The notes: generated by a model not told the origin, from the letters alone. A stretch of DNA of 64,000 nt from an uncultured Clostridia bacterium (GCA_934465535.1 CAKSKV010000009.1:1-64000); one strand, 5' to 3'; numbered from the stretch's first letter, positions 50,767 through 59,448 are shown. A program made the numbers and translations.

Positions 50767-51672
50767 CTAATCCACTATATATACCGGCGGGTCAAGCTGT
50801 ATTATGAATTTATCCAAGCCGTCTATAAGGTTACGCTTAACCCTATCTTGATTATAGTCACATATATAACCGCCAATGTATTCTACTCCGGGCTTAATAC
50901 CAAGCTTTTCCTCCTGAAATACCGGATCCGACATAAGCGCGGCATCCTGCCTTATTCTTTCCGGCGTAAGAAAAAGGTTCATTTCACTGTATTCCTGATA
51001 ATCCTCATGGCCGGGCATGATATACTCCTCTTTTTGCGACACAAATCCGACAGCATTGGAATCGGTATACAGCACATATTCCCCTTTATCCGTTACATAA
51101 TATATCGCCTGTCTACTGGGCCACACTGTTGCACCGCACCCATAAATTCCAAGTTGATAGACATTCTGCACATTGCAGTCCTCCATGCCGGCAGCCTTGA
51201 AGACCTCCTCGGGATGAAACAGATATCTGAAGGAAAGACCGCACTCTGCATACTTTCTGTACTCGGCCGACCATGTCATTTTTCCGTTAGCATCGTTATA
51301 TTGATAAGAAGATACAACCTCGTAGGTTTTTTTATCAATTATAAAATAGTAGTACTTTTCCGCCTTATTTTGCGAATTTCCGTTAATGCAATTACGATAG
51401 GCTGCCAAAAAATCCGCATTTTTATAAGCGTCATTCACCAATGCGCAATACATAATTTTTATTACAGCATATCTGTCACTATCCTTTGCATTTTCGGCAA
51501 ACTCCTTGTCTCCCTTCATTTTGGCTTCAAGAATTTTCCGTGCTATTTTGGGGTTAACCGTTACGGAATCGTATACAGTATTATCTTGCGGCGTACAGCC
51601 TGCAAAAGCGCCCGCAAACAAAACGGCAAGCATAGCCGCCACAATGTATGCCGTGATTTTTTTAATACGCAT
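50767..51672 (-). CDS. Lipoprotein of unknown function (301 aa)
   Basis: Signal peptide with lipobox FAGC (Cys at about 26). The mature part has many Tyr and Asp residues and a late stretch FIIQLDPPVYIVD. No family recognised. It begins three bases after the preceding stop, inside the effector operon, so co-expression is certain if the operon is transcribed. Confidence 0.7.
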   Translation of the reverse strand: MRIKKITAYIVAAMLAVLFAGAFAGCTPQDNTVYDSVTVNPKIARKILEAKMKGDKEFAENAKDSDRYAVIKIMYCALVNDAYKNADFLAAYRNCINGNSQNKAEKYYYFIIDKKTYEVVSSYQYNDANGKMTWSAEYRKYAECGLSFRYLFHPEEVFKAAGMEDCNVQNVYQLGIYGCGATVWPSRQAIYYVTDKGEYVLYTDSNAVGFVSQKEEYIMPGHEDYQEYSEMNLFLTPERIRQDAALMSDPVFQEEKLGIKPGVEYIGGYICDYNQDRVKRNLIDGLDKFIIQLDPPVYIVD

Positions 51673-51674
51673 TT

Positions 51675-52130
51675 TTATTCCACCCCCTTGCTTTTCCTGT
51701 AATTCTCATAGGTCTGAAAGGGAAAGTCGGAATGTGCCATTTCCCCGAGCTTTTCGCTGTCGCTTCCCGATATGAGCCACAGCCGGTGTCCGCTGCGCAA
51801 ATGAAATTCCGTCATGCTGGTTGCCGACTCGCCTTTCCCATATATATATTTTTTTTGCGGCAATCCAAGCGTGTCCAGAATCTGTTTGTAGTTCATATTC
51901 CCTTCCATAACCTGTCTGGCCTGTGCTTCAACAGGCAGCAAAAGCTTGAATTCGGCAACTTCATAATAGTATAACTGCCCGTATACTTCATAATAGAATA
52001 ACTGCCCGTATAACTGCCCGCCTTTTTCAATTGTTCCGGCATAGCTTACTGGCACTGTAAAATACGCCGTTATGATACCTGCAAGCACAACTGCAACCGA
52101 AACAATTATAATTATATTTTTCTTTTTCAT
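51675..52130 (-). CDS. Membrane-anchored BamE/BLIP-like small protein, paralogue 3 (151 aa)
   Basis: Starts MKKKNIIIIV after AGGAGGCAAGA. One N-terminal helix (about 4-24) anchors an extracellular domain. The domain has the pattern LLPVEAQARQV, YKQILDTLGLPQK and FHLRSGHRLWLI, then DFPFQTYENYRK, shared with the next two genes. The GLPQK segment resembles the repeated motif of BamE/BLIP folds. A 27-base in-frame tandem duplication gives YGQLFYYEV and YGQLYYYEV. Candidate immunity or inhibitor protein. Confidence 0.72.
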   Translation of the reverse strand: MKKKNIIIIVSVAVVLAGIITAYFTVPVSYAGTIEKGGQLYGQLFYYEVYGQLYYYEVAEFKLLLPVEAQARQVMEGNMNYKQILDTLGLPQKKYIYGKGESATSMTEFHLRSGHRLWLISGSDSEKLGEMAHSDFPFQTYENYRKSKGVE

Positions 52131-52140
52131 TCTTGCCTCC

Positions 52141-52593
52141 TTATGCAGTTTCAGACTCATTCAAGCCGTCTGCAATGTGCTCATTGTCGGCATCTTCTCG
52201 CTTTTGATGCCGTTCTGTATAATCCTCATAGGTTTGATACGGATAATCCGAATGTGTTACAACCATATTATCACTAAAGCCATCCACCCAAAGACGGTGA
52301 CCACCCCGCAAGTGAAATTCAGCCCACATAGCGCCGCTTGAAAACAGAGGTCCTTCATTCTTTTGCGGAAGGCCGATAATATCCAGTATTTCCTCATATG
52401 TCATTCCGCTTTTTACCCGACTTGCCTGCGCTTCAGTCGGCAGAATAAGCTTATGTTGATCAAAAACAAATGGATCACTCGCGCCTGTTCCTGCGTAGCT
52501 TACAGGCAGAGTGAAATATGCTAATACAATGCCGGCAAGCAATAAAACACAAGCAGCGCAGGAAATAATAATTATTACAGTTTTCTTTTTCAT
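52141..52593 (-). CDS. Membrane-anchored BamE/BLIP-like small protein, paralogue 2 (150 aa)
   Basis: The start at 52593 (MKKKTVIIII) follows GGAGGGAGGCAAGA. Same plan: anchor helix (about 4-25), then PVSYAGTG, LILPTEAQASRV, GMTYEEILDIIGLPQK, FHLRGGHRLWVDG, DYPYQTYEDYTE. The tail is charged and unlike the others. It lies 13 bases downstream of the previous stop. Confidence 0.72.
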   Translation of the reverse strand: MKKKTVIIIISCAACVLLLAGIVLAYFTLPVSYAGTGASDPFVFDQHKLILPTEAQASRVKSGMTYEEILDIIGLPQKNEGPLFSSGAMWAEFHLRGGHRLWVDGFSDNMVVTHSDYPYQTYEDYTERHQKREDADNEHIADGLNESETA

Positions 52594-52606
52594 TCTTGCC
52601 TCCCTC

Positions 52607-53065
52607 CTATGCAGCATCCAATATGCTGTTTGCCGCTGCGCCATACATGTTGTTCCACGGCGTAACGGCAAAAGCATCATTTTTTTCTTCACGCCTTCTT
52701 TTCCGATAATCTTCAATGGTCTGATAAGGATAATCGGAATGTTGTACCTCTCCCGCATAAAATCCGGGTGTATAAATCCATAAACGGTGACCGTCCCGCA
52801 AATAAAACTCATATATACATATTCCGCTGCCGTAGTCTTTTTGCGGAAGGCCGATAGTATCAAACACTTCTTTCATTGGCATACCATTCTTTATTAAACT
52901 TGCCTGTGCTTCCGTCGGCAGAATGAGCTTATGTTCATCCAATACACCAATATAATGCTTTTCACTTGTTCCTGCGTAGCTTATAGGCAGAGTGAAATAT
53001 GCTAATGTAATGCCGGCAAGCACCACTACGCATGCAATAATTATTATTACAGCTTTCTTTTTCAT
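52607..53065 (-). CDS. Membrane-anchored BamE/BLIP-like small protein, paralogue 1 (152 aa)
   Basis: The start at 53065 (MKKKAVIIII) follows AGGAGG, ten bases after the stop of the 986-aa gene. Same anchor and domain (LILPTEAQASLI, GMPMKEVFDTIGLPQK, FYLRDGHRLWIY, DYPYQTIEDYRK). Its C-terminus is odd: FAVTPWNNMYGAAANSILDAA almost repeats the C-terminus of the secreted effector (FAVTPWNNMY...SDMPDAA), and the DNA is repeated too. Confidence 0.74.
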   Translation of the reverse strand: MKKKAVIIIIACVVVLAGITLAYFTLPISYAGTSEKHYIGVLDEHKLILPTEAQASLIKNGMPMKEVFDTIGLPQKDYGSGICIYEFYLRDGHRLWIYTPGFYAGEVQHSDYPYQTIEDYRKRRREEKNDAFAVTPWNNMYGAAANSILDAA

Positions 53066-53075
53066 TCCTGCCTCC

Positions 53076-56036
53076 TTATGCAGCATCCGGCATATCGCTT
53101 AATAAACCATGATACATGTTGTTCCACGGTGTAACGGCAAAATAGCCTATAAATTTCTTATACAACTCATCATTCCATTCCGCATACTGCGGGTCAATAA
53201 TGGAGTTATCCTGTTCATCAACATTTGTAACTTCCGTACCTCCGGGCTTATGCGACCAAAAACCATCAGGATTCTGCCTGTACCAGTGATAATCCGACCC
53301 AACAATCAAGGCCACTTTATAGCTTCCCGCAGGACAGCGTTCATCTCTGCCGATAGGGCGGAAAATATATCCCCCACCATACGCCTGATTGTATGCTGCG
53401 TAATCCTGCTCGGTAACATACTGAATTAAATTTTTGCTTGTACCCGGATAAACCGTATCATACCCATTTTGGGGATCTTTCAGCGCGTAAATGTCAATTC
53501 CGCAATATACACCCGGCTGCGGCAAGCCGCCGTAAATGCCATAACGCACTCTCCACAGCTGCATTGACTTAGGTTCCAGCTGATTATTTATCGCATAATA
53601 ATAGCAGTTTGTATTCGTAGTGATTTTAGAATTACTATTCCACTTTTCCGGCTCATAGGCCACCTCATAGCCCGATGTGGCTATACCGTCGTAGATTACC
53701 CACTCGTCATTATAGTCTGTATCATCCTTAAACTGCCGCTGCTGTATTACTATACCGTTATCAACGGAGTCGTAAGATGCACTGGCAAGGACGCGGTTGC
53801 TGCTTTCGCCGGATTTGGGGGTGAGCTTGTATGCGCCGCCATTAAGCAGCTCCACCTTCCACAGCTGACCCGAGCCGTTGTTAAAGGCCTTTTGCACTAT
53901 GGCGGCATCCTGCGCCGAGGAATTGTTTTCCACCGACAGATACAGGTTGCTGTGCATGGATTTTATTTTGTAATAGCCATCGGTGTGAAGCTCAAAATTC
54001 CATTGTTGGGAAGCATAGCCGTGCATTGTCCACTGATGGATTATTGCCCCGCTGTCATTGGACGGACCTTGTATGTCCGCATATTTTTTGGTCGCCTTGT
54101 TTTTAAGATAATATGTACCGTTTTCCAATGCGGGAACTATAACGGTCATACTGTCCGTTTTGCTGCCCTGTTCGCTGCGCACGGATATTGTAGCGGTGCC
54201 GGGGGCTACCGCGCGAAGCAGACCGTTGTTTACCGTTACAACGCTTGTGTTGCTTGACGACCATGTGACCTGCTGTACGCTTGCATCCGACGGCGCTATG
54301 CGCACGGGTACATTAAGGGATTTGCCCTTTGCCAAGTACAGCGTGCGGTAGGGCAGGGTAACGCTTTCTACGCCCTTTGCCACAACCGTTATGCCGCAGG
54401 CGGCGCTGGAGCCGCCGTATGTGCCGGTGGCGGTTATGGTGACATCCCCTGCGCTGTGCGCGGTTACATTCCCGTTTGCATCCACCGTGGCAACGGACGG
54501 ATTATCCGACGACCATGTAATGGTTTCGTTTACGGAATGGGCAAGAGCAGATATGCGCTTGACCTCGCCCACCGTCATATATGCCGATTCGGGGCTTATG
54601 GTTATGCCCAGAGCCACATCCTGATATGTAACCGTTACATAGGCAAGCTTGGAGGAATCGCTTGCATTTGCCGAGGCAAACTGGCGGTATTTGCCGCTGA
54701 CCTCCGTGGTCATGCGCAGCATTATGCCGTTGTTGGCCGTGCCGGCCTGCCATGCCTGATACGCGCTTGTTATATCAAAATTATACCGCCCCGCTCCCTT
54801 TACGGTGAGGGTGCTTATCTTGTCGGCGGCATTCATGAGCATATCCGCAGAGTTCTGCCATGTGACGGCGGAGGGATTCCAGCTGACCGATGAGTTTATC
54901 ATATAGGCGTCCACAGTGGGGCTGCTGGAATAATCCGAGGTGCAGTACATGCTGTAATATGCGGCGGTTACTCTGCCGCGGGTGGTCTGCCCGCCGAAAA
55001 TGTCGCTTATTTTGGCAAGGGTGCGGACATTCTTGGCGTTGGTGCCGTAGCCCACCGCCACAAGAGAGGAATTGACATAGTTATTTGTGTAGCCCTTGGC
55101 TATGTAGGTATCCTGTATATAGCTGCGGCTTACATTAAAGGTGGGGTCCACATACACGGGGTACACCGTGCTTTCGGCCTGAAGATATTCCTGCGGCACC
55201 GTTATTGTGAAAATGTATTTATCCCCGCTCAGAGCGCTTACCTGCGCCTGTGCATAGGTGCGGTGCGCATCCCAATCGTCGGTGGCTTCGTCCTGCCCGG
55301 TGAAGCTGTCCGTCACCTCAAGATCGCCGAAGCCGAACACCGCCTCTTCGCCGTCGTATATGCCCCATACGCCGTACTGCTTCCGCAGCTCAAGGCCGCC
55401 GGTGCGCACCTCAAAGCTGAAGCTGTTGCCCTGCGCGCGGTTTTGCAGGATTATATCCTCCTTGATGCCGCTCATGGTGGCGGTATAGCGCAGCTCGGTG
55501 CCCTCGCCGAACGCACCGGCATAGCTGACCGAGCTGCCCTGCACCATTGCGGGCAGATGCCCCGGAGAGGCCGAGGTTACGGGCTTTATGCGCACCGTAT
55601 GCCCGTTATACTTTATTTTTATAAAGTTCAGCTGTTTGGGAAAGCGCAGCTCCACATCCCCCGCCGTGTTGCCGTATTCCCCGTTCCAATCCTTGATTTT
55701 ATTGTTTTTATCCCGGTATTTGCCGGTTTCATCCTTATATTTTACCGGGACGGAAAAACCGTAGCGGGTAATTGTGCCGTCACGGTTAAGAAAGACGAAG
55801 TCGTTATCCCCCTGTTCCTCATCATAGAGGCGCTGCACCGCCCCGTGCTCCTCCAGCCGTTCGCGGCTGAGAGCTTCGGGGATATCACTGTCCGCAAGCA
55901 CACTTTCGCCCTGTGCAAACACGGGCAGCACCGCAAGCAGCATGGAAAAAACCAGCAGCAGCGCCGCCGCACATCGCGCAAAGCGTCCAAGCATCGCCGT
56001 ACATCGTTTGTGCAGTGTGTGTTTGTGTTTTTTCAT
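53076..56036 (-). CDS. Secreted polymorphic-effector-like protein: DNRLRE, Big2 x2, RICIN, C-terminal Cys/His domain
   Basis: 986 aa. Signal peptide 1-42 (ends VFAQG). Residues about 60-310 are a beta-rich region like WapA-type N-termini. The DNRLRE-like domain is about 310-468 (YIQDTYIAKGY, SWNPSAVTWQNS). Two Big2 domains lie at about 472-553 and 556-638. The RICIN lectin is about 640-785. The last 200 residues contain NCYYYAINN and SDYHWYRQNPDGFWSHKPGG, where a conserved-looking Cys and His could form a papain/NlpC-like pair. There is no RHS region or sorting signal. It is the first gene of a seven-gene operon with its own promoter. Toxin function is inferred. Confidence 0.83.
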   Translation of the reverse strand: MKKHKHTLHKRCTAMLGRFARCAAALLLVFSMLLAVLPVFAQGESVLADSDIPEALSRERLEEHGAVQRLYDEEQGDNDFVFLNRDGTITRYGFSVPVKYKDETGKYRDKNNKIKDWNGEYGNTAGDVELRFPKQLNFIKIKYNGHTVRIKPVTSASPGHLPAMVQGSSVSYAGAFGEGTELRYTATMSGIKEDIILQNRAQGNSFSFEVRTGGLELRKQYGVWGIYDGEEAVFGFGDLEVTDSFTGQDEATDDWDAHRTYAQAQVSALSGDKYIFTITVPQEYLQAESTVYPVYVDPTFNVSRSYIQDTYIAKGYTNNYVNSSLVAVGYGTNAKNVRTLAKISDIFGGQTTRGRVTAAYYSMYCTSDYSSSPTVDAYMINSSVSWNPSAVTWQNSADMLMNAADKISTLTVKGAGRYNFDITSAYQAWQAGTANNGIMLRMTTEVSGKYRQFASANASDSSKLAYVTVTYQDVALGITISPESAYMTVGEVKRISALAHSVNETITWSSDNPSVATVDANGNVTAHSAGDVTITATGTYGGSSAACGITVVAKGVESVTLPYRTLYLAKGKSLNVPVRIAPSDASVQQVTWSSSNTSVVTVNNGLLRAVAPGTATISVRSEQGSKTDSMTVIVPALENGTYYLKNKATKKYADIQGPSNDSGAIIHQWTMHGYASQQWNFELHTDGYYKIKSMHSNLYLSVENNSSAQDAAIVQKAFNNGSGQLWKVELLNGGAYKLTPKSGESSNRVLASASYDSVDNGIVIQQRQFKDDTDYNDEWVIYDGIATSGYEVAYEPEKWNSNSKITTNTNCYYYAINNQLEPKSMQLWRVRYGIYGGLPQPGVYCGIDIYALKDPQNGYDTVYPGTSKNLIQYVTEQDYAAYNQAYGGGYIFRPIGRDERCPAGSYKVALIVGSDYHWYRQNPDGFWSHKPGGTEVTNVDEQDNSIIDPQYAEWNDELYKKFIGYFAVTPWNNMYHGLLSDMPDAA
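53778..54042 (-). repeat. 265-bp near-identical repeat, copy in the secreted effector gene
   Basis: Encodes effector residues about 665-753, in the RICIN module. Partner copy at 50421-50685, 3,357 bases away, same orientation. Confidence 0.92.
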
Positions 56037-56096
56037 TGTATCTACCTCCGTTTATAATTTTATGGACATGCAAAAAATGTATGCCTCCATGGCAAT

Positions 56097-56125
56097 ATTA
56101 TCCCATACCTGACGGCCAATGTCAA
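56097..56125 (-). promoter_or_regulatory. Promoter of the effector operon
   Basis: On the minus strand TTGACA (56125-56120), 17 bases, GATAAT (56102-56097). GGAGG lies nine bases before the ATG at 56036. The flanking 56126-56363 is A+T-rich and otherwise empty. Confidence 0.82.
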
Positions 56126-56363
56126 TACCCGAAATACAAAAAATATATGTTACGGAAATGTTAAGCATTGATTGCATTAATATTACATTTGTGTTGCAAA
56201 TTCGACTTATTTTGACTTTGAAAAACGGAAATATCCGAACATTGCGGATAAACAAAAAGAAAAAAGAGGAGCAAAGGCTCCCCTTTTATAAAGGAAAAGA
56301 AACAGATATACGCATGACGGCCGAACAATGCAAATTGCCGTGCAGCCGCCCTTTTTGCGCCGC

Positions 56364-57107
56364 TTAAAGCACCTTTGAAAGGAAATCGCACAGGCGCGGA
56401 TGCTTGGGAGAGGTGAAAAACTGCTCCGGCGGCGCCTGCTCAAGGATATAGCCGCCGTCCATGAACAGCACCTCGCTTGCCACCTCACGGGCAAAGCCCA
56501 TCTCATGAGTTACCACAAGCATGGTCATGCCGCTTTGGGCAAGCTGCTTCATGAGATCCAGCACCTCACCCACCATTTCCGGGTCCAACGCGCTGGTAGG
56601 CTCATCAAAAAGCATGATCTCCGGATCCATAGCCAAAGCGCGCACAATGGCAAGGCGCTGCTTTTGACCGCCGGAAAGAGTGGAAGGGTATGCGGCGGCC
56701 TTATCGGCAAGCCCCACTCTTTCCAGCAGGCTCACGGCACGCTCGCGCGCCTGCTTTACGGGCGTTCCCTTAAGCTTTACGGGCGCAAGGGTGATGTTGT
56801 CCATTATGGTCATGTTGGGAAAAAGATTGAAGTGCTGAAACACCATTCCCATGCGCTGGCGGAGCTTGTTTATATCGCAGCTTTTGCTGTTTACAAGCTC
56901 GCCGTCCAGCCATATTTCGCCGCTGTCCGGCGTTTCCAGCAGATTATGGCAGCGCAGAAAGGTGCTTTTGCCGCTGCCGGAGGGGCCGATTATCACCTTG
57001 ACATCGCCTTTTTTCACCTCAAGGCTGATGCCCTTGAGCACCTCGTTATCGCCGAAGCGCTTGCAAATATCAACATCGCGGATCAAAAGAGAATTATCAG
57101 TGGTCAC
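56364..57107 (-). CDS. glnQ: Polar amino-acid ABC transporter, ATP-binding protein
   Basis: ATPase of an amino-acid importer, 247 aa. Walker A GPSGSGKST (about 41-49), signature LSGGQKQRLAI, Walker B IMLFDEPTSALDPE, H-loop VTHEMGFA: the GlnQ/HisP pattern. It overlaps the permease gene by 11 bases. Confidence 0.95.
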   Translation of the reverse strand: MTTDNSLLIRDVDICKRFGDNEVLKGISLEVKKGDVKVIIGPSGSGKSTFLRCHNLLETPDSGEIWLDGELVNSKSCDINKLRQRMGMVFQHFNLFPNMTIMDNITLAPVKLKGTPVKQARERAVSLLERVGLADKAAAYPSTLSGGQKQRLAIVRALAMDPEIMLFDEPTSALDPEMVGEVLDLMKQLAQSGMTMLVVTHEMGFAREVASEVLFMDGGYILEQAPPEQFFTSPKHPRLCDFLSKVL

Positions 57108-57831
57108 TCTTCCTCAGCCTCCTTTCCAGCTTGCCCACAAGGGCCTGAAGCCCCAGCACCATTACAAGATATATAAGCGCCACCGCAATCAGCGGCAGAA
57201 AGGCGTTGTAGGTGTTGCTGGTGATGATGTCGCCGCCCTTGGTGAGATCGGCAACGCCGATATAGCCCGCAACGGAGGTTTCCTTAAGCAGCACGATAAA
57301 CTCGTTGCCCAGCGCCGGCAGAATATTCTTGAAGGCCTGCGGCATGATTATATGACGCATGGTGGCAAAGTAATTAAAGCCCAGCGACCTGCCCGCCTCA
57401 AACTGTCCGTTGTCCACCGCCATAATACCGCCGCGGACAATTTCCGCCACATAGGCTCCGGAATTAAGCCCGAAGGCCAGCATTGCCGAAACCATGGGAT
57501 CCATGGCAGAGCTTGCAAAAACCACAAAGTATATTATCATCAGCTGCACAACAACAGGTGTGCCGCGGATAACCGTCAGATACAGCTTGCAAAGCCAGTT
57601 TATAACCGCAAAGAAGGTATTTGCGCCCTTTGTGCGGAACAGCTTTCCGCCGTTTTTATCATACGAAGCGCGGACGCCGCCCACTAAAAAGCCAAGCACG
57701 GTGCCCATAAGCACGGCTGCGGCAGCGATTATCAGCGTGCGCAGCAGGCCTTGCGTAAGATACCGCCAGTTATTGCCGCTTAGAAAAACCCGGCTGAATT
57801 CCTTTGAAAAACTCTCAAACATATTTAACAC
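57097..57831 (-). CDS. Polar amino-acid ABC transporter, permease
   Basis: 244 aa with five membrane helices and the EAA loop EAGRSLGFNYFATMRHIIMPQAFKNILPALGNEF (about 142-175) typical of HisM/GlnP permeases. The start may be the GTG at 57831 or ATG at 57822; no strong ribosome site is seen. Confidence 0.92.
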   Translation of the reverse strand: MLNMFESFSKEFSRVFLSGNNWRYLTQGLLRTLIIAAAAVLMGTVLGFLVGGVRASYDKNGGKLFRTKGANTFFAVINWLCKLYLTVIRGTPVVVQLMIIYFVVFASSAMDPMVSAMLAFGLNSGAYVAEIVRGGIMAVDNGQFEAGRSLGFNYFATMRHIIMPQAFKNILPALGNEFIVLLKETSVAGYIGVADLTKGGDIITSNTYNAFLPLIAVALIYLVMVLGLQALVGKLERRLRKSDH

Positions 57832-57837
57832 CGTTAT

Positions 57838-57864
57838 GGGGAGCCCGCAGAAAGCGCACTCCCC
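57838..57864 (-). promoter_or_regulatory. Intercistronic stem-loop between binding protein and permease genes
   Basis: GGGGAG (57838-57843) and CTCCCC (57859-57864) close a hairpin with a G+C-rich interior and no T-run on the minus strand. Such loops often stabilise the upstream mRNA so that more binding protein than permease is made. Confidence 0.55.
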
Positions 57865-57882
57865 ACCGTAATTTTTTTCTGA

Positions 57883-58710
57883 TTATTTAGCCCGAACGAT
57901 TATTACCTGAGTAGCGGTGGTGTAGCTGTCGCTGAAGTCCACGCTCTCTTTACGATCTTCGGTAACGGTCATGCCCGCCATGCCGAAATCGGCCTTGCCG
58001 CTCTGAACCGCGCCCAGAATGGCATTGAAATCGTAGTTCTGAATCTCCAGATCATAGCCGAGGTAGTCGCAGATGGCCTGCGCCATGGAGGGATCGATGC
58101 CTTCGATGCTCTGGCCGTTGTAGTACTCATAGGGCTTGAAGAAGGCGTTGGTAGCCATGATGAGCTTGCCCTTGGAGTGATCGGTGCCTTCGGGGGTTAC
58201 ATAAGGGGTCTTGCCGGTATCGTCGCCGATGAAGTTTTTAAGTATTTTATCAAAGGTGCCGTTTTCCTTAAGTGCTGCCAAAGCTTTGTTGAATTCCGCG
58301 GTAAGCTCGCTGCCCTTTTTGAAGCAGATGGCGTATTCCTCCTGCACAAAGGGATCATCCAGTATCTTAAGATCGGAGTTGAGCTCAACAAAGGCCTTTG
58401 CCGGTTCGCTGTCGATTATTACGGCGTCGATCTTGCCCTGCTTGAGTGCCATTACCGCTTCGTTGCCGGTTTTATAGCGCACCATGGTGGCGGGGTCATC
58501 AACCTTTTTGTCGCCCTCTTCTTTGTTTTCGTTGGTGTACTCATCGGTAGCAAAGGTGTCGCCGGTGGTGCCCAGCTGAACGCCTATCTTTTTGCCGTAG
58601 AGATCATCGGCTTTGAACACCGTGTTTGCCGCAACGCTCGAGCAAGCCGAGCAGCACAGCAACAATGCCGCAGTAAGTACCGCTGTTACAATAAATTTAA
58701 TGCTTTTCAT
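57883..58710 (-). CDS. Amino-acid ABC transporter, substrate-binding lipoprotein
   Basis: The start at 58710 (MKSIKFIVTA) gives 275 aa. Signal peptide with lipobox CSAC (Cys at 23). The type II periplasmic-binding fold shows GKKIGVQLGTTGD and a late DFGMAGMTVTEDRKESVDFSDSY. The domain order seems circularly permuted: the DLYGKKIGVQLGTTG half comes first and the GKLIMATNAFFKPYEY half, usually N-terminal, second. Likely substrate is a polar amino acid. Confidence 0.92.
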   Translation of the reverse strand: MKSIKFIVTAVLTAALLLCCSACSSVAANTVFKADDLYGKKIGVQLGTTGDTFATDEYTNENKEEGDKKVDDPATMVRYKTGNEAVMALKQGKIDAVIIDSEPAKAFVELNSDLKILDDPFVQEEYAICFKKGSELTAEFNKALAALKENGTFDKILKNFIGDDTGKTPYVTPEGTDHSKGKLIMATNAFFKPYEYYNGQSIEGIDPSMAQAICDYLGYDLEIQNYDFNAILGAVQSGKADFGMAGMTVTEDRKESVDFSDSYTTATQVIIVRAK

Positions 58711-58767
58711 GGTTATGTTTCCTTTCCTTTTAAGCCTTATCGGCTGCAATTCTTATTTGATGGTGAA

Positions 58768-58796
58768 ATAATACCACACACTTTGAAATAACGCAA
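58768..58796 (-). promoter_or_regulatory. Promoter of the amino-acid importer operon
   Basis: On the minus strand TTGCGT (58796-58791), 17 bases, TATTAT (58773-58768). Confidence 0.6.
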
Positions 58797-59103
58797 GCAC
58801 TTTTTAATAAAAATACAGAAAAAAATGATTTTAACGCATAAACGCATATATTTTATGTATAATCAGCGTTTTATTCATTATTTTATGCATTTAATCATTG
58901 CTTCGGCGCACATATACAGGCCTGAAGGACAGCGACTTTTTTATATCCGCCCCGGCGCGGCTTTTATGCCCGCTTTCCCCCTCCGGCGCCGGGCAAACCT
59001 TTTTATCCGGCCGCCTTCGTACTTAATGTTTTGATTTTCACTGCGAATCGGCTTTAGAAAAATCCGCTTTACCCCGCGAATAATTCCGGCTTGCAAAAAA
59101 CCC
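58797..59103. other. Intergenic region, nothing recognised
   Basis: About 300 A+T-rich bases with a G+C-rich patch (58930-59020) between the importer promoter and the tRNA-Met promoter. No supported ORF or RNA fold was seen. Confidence 0.5.
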
Positions 59104-59132
59104 TTGACAAGTATTTATATATAAGATATAAT
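59104..59132 (+). promoter_or_regulatory. Perfect consensus promoter of tRNA-Met
   Basis: TTGACA (59104-59109), 17 bases, TATAAT (59127-59132); the tRNA begins 13 bases downstream. Confidence 0.9.
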
Positions 59133-59145
59133 GCGCATGTTGTAC

Positions 59146-59222
59146 GGCGGCATAGCTCAGCTGGCTAGAGTACTCGGTTCATACCCGATTGGTCGTTGGT
59201 TCGAATCCAACTGCCGCTACCA
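59146..59222 (+). tRNA. tRNA-Met(CAT), elongator type
   Basis: Acceptor GGCGGCA with TGCCGCT, D arm GCTC/GAGT, and anticodon loop TTCATAC giving CAT. The T arm is GTTGGTTCGAATCCAAC and CCA is encoded. The first base pairs as G-T, unlike the C-A mismatch of initiator tRNA, so I call the elongator. Confidence 0.93.
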
Positions 59223-59255
59223 AAGGTTCTCCCTTGCAGGTGAGGACCTTTTTTT
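59223..59255 (+). terminator. Terminator of tRNA-Met
   Basis: AAGGTTCTC and GAGGACCTT pair, followed by a T-run. It starts directly after the CCA end. Confidence 0.85.
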
Positions 59256-59448
59256 CATCCCTGCCCCCTCTTTTCGTGCCGCATCTTTACATAAAGCAAA
59301 TCTTCATATTTTACACAGGCAAAATATTTCGCCGTCAAAATCGAAAAGCCCATCGTTTCTTTATGCCGCAATGCTTGAAAAAACGGCGGGAGCGTGATAA
59401 AATACCGGTGAACAATAAACCGATTAAAATCACGCGGAGGGAAAAAAT

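Noticed and set aside
56052..56255. 67-codon frame in the leader of the effector operon
   Set aside because: It spans the promoter and start region. The short piece after the predicted transcription start (about 12 codons) lacks a ribosome site.
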